Source of the DNA: Rhodococcus rhodochrous
GTDB lineage: Bacteria > Actinomycetota > Actinomycetes > Mycobacteriales > Mycobacteriaceae
DNA length: 64,000 nucleotides
NCBI RefSeq assembly: GCF_014854695.1
Contig: NZ_CP027557.1
Span: 3,348,001 to 3,412,000, forward strand
Direction: 5' to 3'
The position numbers were made by a program, and so were the translations under genes. The notes under the pieces were generated by a model. The model was given only the letters and a program-made list of their open reading frames with translations. It made no database searches and was not told where the DNA came from. Shown here piece by piece: positions 59,348-64,000 of the stretch. Within the stretch, counting starts at the first letter, position 1. Each line of letters begins with the position of its first letter.

Positions 59348-62197
59348 TTGACAGACCTGATCCACGGATCCGACTCCCGAGAAGGCGCTGCACCGGGCGC
59401 GTCGGGACCGGATTCCTCGGCCAAGCCGGCATCGACCAAGGACAATCGTGTCCGGGTGATCCGCGAGGGCGTGGCCTCCTACCTGCCGGACATCGATCCG
59501 GCGGAGACCGAAGAGTGGCTCGAGTCGTTCGACGGGATGCTCGAGGCCGCGGGTCCCACCCGCGCGCGCTACCTGCTGCTTCGCATGCTCGAGCGTGCCA
59601 ACGAGCGCAAGGTCTCGCTTCCCGCCCTGACCTCCACCGACTACGTCAACACCATCCCCACCGAGAGCGAACCGTGGTTCCCCGGTGACGAGGAGGTCGA
59701 GCGTCGCTTCCGCGCGTACATCCGGTGGAACGCGGCGATCATGGTCACCCGCGCGCAGCGCCCGGGTGTCGGCGTCGGTGGTCACATCTCCACCTACGCG
59801 TCGTCCGCCGCCCTGTACGAGGTCGGCTTCAACCACTTCTTCCGCGGCAAGGACCATCCCGGCGGCGGCGACCAGGTCTTCATCCAGGGCCACGCCTCCC
59901 CCGGTATCTACGCCCGAGCCTTCCTCGAGGGCCGCATCGGCACCGAGCAGCTCGACGGCTTCCGGCAGGAGCACAGCCACGCCTCGCTCGGTGGTGGCCT
60001 GCCGTCGTACCCGCACCCGCGCCTGCTCCCGACCTTCTGGGAGTTCCCGACCGTGTCCATGGGTCTGGGCCCGATGAACGCGATCTACCAGGCACGGTTC
60101 AACCACTACCTGCACGACCGCGGCATCAAGGACACCTCCGATCAGCACGTCTGGGCGTTTCTCGGCGACGGCGAGATGGACGAGCCGGAGTCGCGCGGTC
60201 TGGCGCACGTCGCGGCCACCGAGGGTCTCGACAACCTGACCTTCGTCGTCAACTGCAACCTGCAGCGTCTCGACGGCCCGGTGCGCGGCAACGGCAAGAT
60301 CATTCAGGAGCTGGAGTCGTTCTTCCGCGGCGCCGGCTGGAACGTCATCAAGGTCGTGTGGGGCCGTGAGTGGGACGCCCTGCTGCACGCCGACAAGGAC
60401 GGCGCGCTGGTCAATCTCATGAACGTCACTCCCGACGGCGACTACCAGACGTACAAGGCCAACGACGGCGCGTTCGTGCGCGAGCACTTCTTCGGCCGCG
60501 ACCCGCGGACCAAGGAGCTGGTCAAGGACCTGTCCGACCAGGACATCTGGAACCTCAAGCGCGGCGGCCACGACTACCGCAAGATCTACGCGGCCTACAA
60601 GGCGGCGATGGAGCACAAGGGTCAGCCGACGGTGATCCTCGCGCACACCATCAAGGGCTACACGCTCGGTAAGCACTTCGAGGGCCGCAATGCGACCCAC
60701 CAGATGAAGAAGCTCACCCTCGAGGACCTCAAGTACTTCCGCGACGTCCAGCGGATCCCGATCTCGGATACCGAGCTCGAGAAGGATCCGAAGATGCCGC
60801 CGTACTACCACCCCGGCTTCGAGTCGCCCGAGATCCAGTACATGCTCGAGCGTCGCCGGGCCCTCGGCGGCTTCCTGCCGGAGCGCCGCACCGCCGCGAA
60901 GCCGTTGGCGCTGCCCGCGGAGAAGACCTACGACGTCGTCCGCAAGGGTTCGGGCAAGCAGGAGGTCGCCACCACCATGGCGACGGTCCGCGTGCTCAAG
61001 GAACTGTTGCGCGACAAGGAGATCGGCAAGCGCATCGTGCCGATCATCCCGGACGAGGCCCGCACCTTCGGTATGGACTCGTGGTTCCCGTCGCTGAAGA
61101 TCTACAACCGCAACGGTCAGCTGTACACCTCGGTCGACGCCGATCTGATGCTCGCCTACAAGGAGAGCGAGGTCGGCCAGATCCTGCACGAGGGCATCAA
61201 CGAGGCCGGTTCGACGGCGTCGTTCACGGCGGTCGGGACGTCCTACGCGACGCAGGGCGAGCCGATGATCCCCGTGTACATCTTCTACTCGATGTTCGGT
61301 TTCCAGCGCACGGGCGACGGCCTGTGGGCGGCGGCCGACCAGATGGCACGCGGTTTCGTCCTCGGCGCGACGGCCGGTCGCACGACGCTGACCGGTGAGG
61401 GCCTGCAGCACGCCGACGGGCACTCGCTGCTGCTCGCGTCGACCAACCCGGCCGCGGTCACCTACGACCCGGCGTTCTCCTACGAGATCGCCCACATCTT
61501 CCGCGACGGTCTGCGGCGGATGTACGGCGGCACGGAGGGTGTCGACGGCTTCGGTGGCGAGGACGTCTTCTACTACATCACCATCTACAACGAGCCGTAC
61601 TCGCAGCCGGCCGAGCCGGAGGACCTCGACATCGAGGGGCTGCTCAAGGGCATCTACCTGTACAAGCGGGGCCAGGAGTCGGGCCCGAAGGCGCAGATCC
61701 TGGTCTCGGGCGTGATGATGCCCGAGGCGCTGCGTGCGCAGGAGATCCTCGCCGACGAGTGGGGCGTGTCCGCGGATGTCTGGTCCGTCACCTCGTGGGG
61801 CGAGCTGCGTCGCGACGGCGTCGAGTGCGACCGGCAGGCGCTGCTGAATCCCGGTGAGGAAGCTCCGGTGCCGTACGTCGCGTCGGTGCTCAACGATGCG
61901 GCGGGTCCGTTCGTCGCGGTGTCCGACTGGATGCGCGCGGTGCCCGATCAGATCCGCAAGTGGGTTCCGGGCGACTACACGGTGCTCGGCGCCGACGGCT
62001 TCGGCTTCTCCGACACCCGTGGCGCCGCCCGCCGCGTGTTCAACATCGACGCCGAGTCCACGGTGGTCGCGGTGCTCTCGGCGCTCGGCCGCGAGGGCGC
62101 GATCGATCGTGAGAAGGCCGTCGAGGCGGCCCGCACCTACAAGATCGACGACGTGACGGCCGCCCCGGTCTCGATGGCGGATCCGGGCGTCGCCTGA
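59348..62197 (+). CDS. aceE: pyruvate dehydrogenase E1 component (homodimeric AceE)
   Basis: Thiamine-diphosphate enzyme that decarboxylates pyruvate and passes the acetyl group to the lipoyl E2 encoded at 24.6 kb. The 949-residue protein has the AceE features [18 protein letters not shown], the ThDP motif [13 protein letters not shown] through [34 protein letters not shown] and [10 protein letters not shown]. No ATG or GTG start fits the conserved N-terminus; TTG at 59348, 6 nt after GAGGAG, is chosen, an uncommon start that lowers initiation. Divergent from DUF3052. Confidence 0.94.
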   Translation: MTDLIHGSDSREGAAPGASGPDSSAKPASTKDNRVRVIREGVASYLPDIDPAETEEWLESFDGMLEAAGPTRARYLLLRMLERANERKVSLPALTSTDYVNTIPTESEPWFPGDEEVERRFRAYIRWNAAIMVTRAQRPGVGVGGHISTYASSAALYEVGFNHFFRGKDHPGGGDQVFIQGHASPGIYARAFLEGRIGTEQLDGFRQEHSHASLGGGLPSYPHPRLLPTFWEFPTVSMGLGPMNAIYQARFNHYLHDRGIKDTSDQHVWAFLGDGEMDEPESRGLAHVAATEGLDNLTFVVNCNLQRLDGPVRGNGKIIQELESFFRGAGWNVIKVVWGREWDALLHADKDGALVNLMNVTPDGDYQTYKANDGAFVREHFFGRDPRTKELVKDLSDQDIWNLKRGGHDYRKIYAAYKAAMEHKGQPTVILAHTIKGYTLGKHFEGRNATHQMKKLTLEDLKYFRDVQRIPISDTELEKDPKMPPYYHPGFESPEIQYMLERRRALGGFLPERRTAAKPLALPAEKTYDVVRKGSGKQEVATTMATVRVLKELLRDKEIGKRIVPIIPDEARTFGMDSWFPSLKIYNRNGQLYTSVDADLMLAYKESEVGQILHEGINEAGSTASFTAVGTSYATQGEPMIPVYIFYSMFGFQRTGDGLWAAADQMARGFVLGATAGRTTLTGEGLQHADGHSLLLASTNPAAVTYDPAFSYEIAHIFRDGLRRMYGGTEGVDGFGGEDVFYYITIYNEPYSQPAEPEDLDIEGLLKGIYLYKRGQESGPKAQILVSGVMMPEALRAQEILADEWGVSADVWSVTSWGELRRDGVECDRQALLNPGEEAPVPYVASVLNDAAGPFVAVSDWMRAVPDQIRKWVPGDYTVLGADGFGFSDTRGAARRVFNIDAESTVVAVLSALGREGAIDREKAVEAARTYKIDDVTAAPVSMADPGVA

Positions 62198-62204
62198 TCC
62201 CTCC

Positions 62205-62233
62205 GCCGGTCACGTCCGAGTGGCGTGACCGGC
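62205..62233 (+). terminator. aceE terminator
   Basis: Perfect 10-bp stem (62205-62214 with 62224-62233) and a 9-nt loop, 8 nt after the stop. Confidence 0.7.
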
Positions 62234-62263
62234 CGGCTCGCGGCCGCCGGGTACTTTCGTCCC

Positions 62264-63577
62264 ATGGTCGACGAGCCGCAACCCCGCCGGATCGGGCAGG
62301 TACCGGGCGTTCACAGGGAGCGCCCGGTACCGCCGTCCCGTCCCGAGCGGGCACCGCTCCCCGACGCGCTGCTCCGTCGGGTCAAACAGTTCTCGGGGCG
62401 ACTGTCCACCGAAGCGGTGCACGTCATGCAGGAGCAGTTGCCCTTCTTCGCCGATCTCGACGCGTCGCAACGGTCGACCGTGCAGCTGGTCATCCAGACA
62501 TCGGTGGTCGACTTCCTCGAGTGGGTGCGCAATCCCGACAGCGACCTGCGGTTCAGCCTCGACGCCTTCCAGATGATCCCGCAGGATCTCGCCCGGCGGC
62601 TGACGCTGCGTCAGACGGTGGACATGGTCCGCGCGGCGATGGAGTTCTTCGAGCAGTGGCTGCCGGCCCTCGCCCGCAACGAGGAACAGCTCGTGGCGCT
62701 CACCGAGGCGATCCTGCGCTACGGGCGCGAGCTCGGTTTCGCCGCCGCGGCGGTCTACGCGGGGGCGGCCGAGTCGCGGGGCGCCTGGGACACGCGGCTC
62801 GAGGCCCTCGTCGTCGACGCCGTGGTGCGCGGCGACACCGGGCCCGACATGCAGTCGCGGGCCGCGACCCTCAACTGGGACGCGACCGCCCCGGCGACGG
62901 TGATCGTCGGAACTCCCCCACCCGACCAGGGCGTCTCGGTGATCACCACCGTGCACACCGTCGCCCAGGAGCACGGTCGCGCCGCCCTCGCGGTGGTGCA
63001 GGGCGAACGCCTGGTGATGGTCGTCAGCGGTGAACTGCACGGGACGGTCGACGCGGCGAACTTCCGCACCGAGTTGATGCGCGCGTTCTCCGACGATCCC
63101 GTGGTGATCGGTCCGACGACACCGACGCTGGCGACCGCACACGTCTCCGCCGTCGAAGCGCTCGCCGGCATGGAGGCGGTCGTGGGGTGGCCGGGGGCTC
63201 CCCGGCCGGTGCACGCCGCCGAGCTGTTGCCCGAGCGCGCGCTGCTCGGTGATCCCGGCGCGATCGCCGCGCTCGAGGACTTCGTCGTCGCCCCGCTCGC
63301 TGCCGCCGGGCCGTCCCTCGCAGACACGCTGGACGCATACCTCGACAGTGGGGGTGCTGTCGAGACTTGCGCCCGGAAGCTGTTTGTTCATCCAAATACC
63401 GTGCGGTATCGATTGAAGCGGATCACAGAAGTCACGGGTCGGGATCCCACAAATCCTCGCGATGCGTACGTGCTCCGAATCGCTGCCACGGTAGGTCGCC
63501 TGGCACGAAGCCATAACGAATTGAGATCGCCTGCACCACCTGCCACTCGATTCACAATTCGCGAATCGGACACGTAA
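62264..63577 (+). CDS. mabR: PucR/CdaR-type transcriptional regulator, MabR-like
   Basis: A 437-residue regulator with a long N-terminal helical region (LRRVKQFSGRLSTEAVHVMQ, ALVVDAVVRGD), a GGDEF-like middle (VVIGPTTPTLATAHVSAVEA) and a C-terminal helix-turn-helix (GAVETCARKLFVHPNTVRYRLKRI) of the PucR type. It occupies the position of Rv2242, MabR, which controls the FAS-II operon fabD-acpM-kasA-kasB in mycobacteria. ATG at 62264 lies 6 nt after TACTTT (leaderless). Confidence 0.9.
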   Translation: MVDEPQPRRIGQVPGVHRERPVPPSRPERAPLPDALLRRVKQFSGRLSTEAVHVMQEQLPFFADLDASQRSTVQLVIQTSVVDFLEWVRNPDSDLRFSLDAFQMIPQDLARRLTLRQTVDMVRAAMEFFEQWLPALARNEEQLVALTEAILRYGRELGFAAAAVYAGAAESRGAWDTRLEALVVDAVVRGDTGPDMQSRAATLNWDATAPATVIVGTPPPDQGVSVITTVHTVAQEHGRAALAVVQGERLVMVVSGELHGTVDAANFRTELMRAFSDDPVVIGPTTPTLATAHVSAVEALAGMEAVVGWPGAPRPVHAAELLPERALLGDPGAIAALEDFVVAPLAAAGPSLADTLDAYLDSGGAVETCARKLFVHPNTVRYRLKRITEVTGRDPTNPRDAYVLRIAATVGRLARSHNELRSPAPPATRFTIRESDT

Positions 63578-63618
63578 CGTCCCCGGCCTTTCCTCCGATA
63601 GCGAGCACCGACGTGCAG

Positions 63619-63639
63619 ATTTGTGGGAACCCTACAAAT
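63619..63639 (+). promoter_or_regulatory. TTTGT-N9-ACAAA operator upstream of fabD
   Basis: ATTTGT (63619-63624) and ACAAAT (63634-63639) flank GGGAACCCT; the symmetry extends into the GGG/CCC. This matches the inverted repeat reported (from memory) for MabR in mycobacteria. It lies about 67 nt before the fabD start. Confidence 0.65.
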
Positions 63640-63705
63640 CGAGGGGCAACCTTTCATCGCTACCGACATCTCGCAGGCACCCGCTCGCGGTGTTCCCTGG
63701 TGATC

Positions 63706-64000
63706 GTGATTTCGCTGCTTGCCCCCGGCCAGGGGTCTCAGACACCCGGAATGCTCGCCCCGTGGCTCGAGCAGTCCGGAGCGCGCGACCGCATCGACCG
63801 GTGGTCGCAGACGGCGGGACTCGATCTCGCGCGTCTGGGCACCACTGCCGCCGCCGAGGAGATCACCGACACCGCGGTGACCCAGCCGCTCGTGGTGGCC
63901 TCCGCCCTGCTCGCCTTCGAGGATCTCGACCGTCGCGGCCTCGTGCCCGCCGACACGATCGTCGCCGGCCACTCCGTCGGTGAACTCGCCGCGGCCGCCA
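63706..64000 (+). CDS. fabD: malonyl CoA-acyl carrier protein transacylase, N-terminal part (runs off the right edge)
   Basis: Loads malonyl groups on acyl carrier protein for FAS-II, which makes meromycolate chains. About 98 residues are visible: ISLLAPGQGSQTPGM at the start, LARLGTTAAAEEITDTAVTQ, and the nucleophile elbow AGHSVGELAAAA. GTG at 63706 fits the length of known FabD N-termini; a GTG two codons earlier (63700) is possible. First gene of the FAS-II locus, behind mabR. Confidence 0.93.
   Translation, partial: MISLLAPGQGSQTPGMLAPWLEQSGARDRIDRWSQTAGLDLARLGTTAAAEEITDTAVTQPLVVASALLAFEDLDRRGLVPADTIVAGHSVGELAAAA

Overview
The window is a stretch of chromosome from a high-GC actinobacterium of the order Mycobacteriales, most probably Rhodococcus. 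The reasons are frequent GTG starts, many leaderless promoters, the actinobacterial bc1-aa3 respiratory genes (ctaE-qcrCAB, ctaC, ctaF), the MabR/FabD gene pair that opens the FAS-II mycolate locus, and a gene order that follows (from memory) Mycobacterium tuberculosis Rv2190c to Rv2243 almost gene for gene. No transposase, integrase, phage gene or CRISPR array was seen. The species call is inference.

Layout. 1-1.3 kb: two NlpC/P60 cell-wall hydrolases, the second behind a c-di-AMP (ydaO-type) riboswitch. 1.7-5.4 kb: a DEDD exonuclease/GIY-YIG fusion, a Lrp-type RAM domain protein, trpD and a small conserved protein. 5.6-13.4 kb: respiratory supercomplex genes ctaE-qcrCAB, then a two-gene HEAT-repeat/MerR-HEAT operon with a MerR-type promoter, then ctaF-ctaC. 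13.8-20.3 kb: asnB, an adenosine-kinase-like PfkB gene, erpA-like Fe-S carrier, DUF3043, a small membrane protein, cobT-cobS. 20.4-30.1 kb: ilvE, gcvT, leucyl aminopeptidase, a three-lipoyl-domain E2 (sucB/dlaT), lipB, lipA, DUF4191 and RDD membrane proteins. 30.3-39.6 kb: nitrogen block glnA1, glnA2-glnE, interrupted by furA-katG and a small secreted PASTA-like protein.

39.7-53.5 kb: exported peptidase, panB, a CtpF-like P-type ATPase, a small lipoprotein, prolyl aminopeptidase, a CHAP protein, an RNB exoribonuclease, RNase P RNA (rnpB), DUF1697, a secreted lipase, RNase H/phosphatase and a zinc-ribbon coiled-coil protein. 53.5-64 kb: Nif3-like protein, ptkA-like HAD protein, ptpA, SURF1, DUF5655, a HEPN-like/CBS fusion, tRNA-Val, ahpE, DUF3052, aceE with a candidate leader peptide, mabR and the start of fabD.

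Functionally this is housekeeping: respiration, nitrogen assimilation (GS plus its adenylyltransferase), lipoate synthesis and attachment next to the E2 that carries it, pyruvate dehydrogenase E1, oxidative defence and cell-wall turnover. The places where the order departs from the mycobacterial one (HEAT/MerR-HEAT pair, furA-katG-PASTA, ctpF to lipase block, HEPN-CBS) hold the least understood genes.
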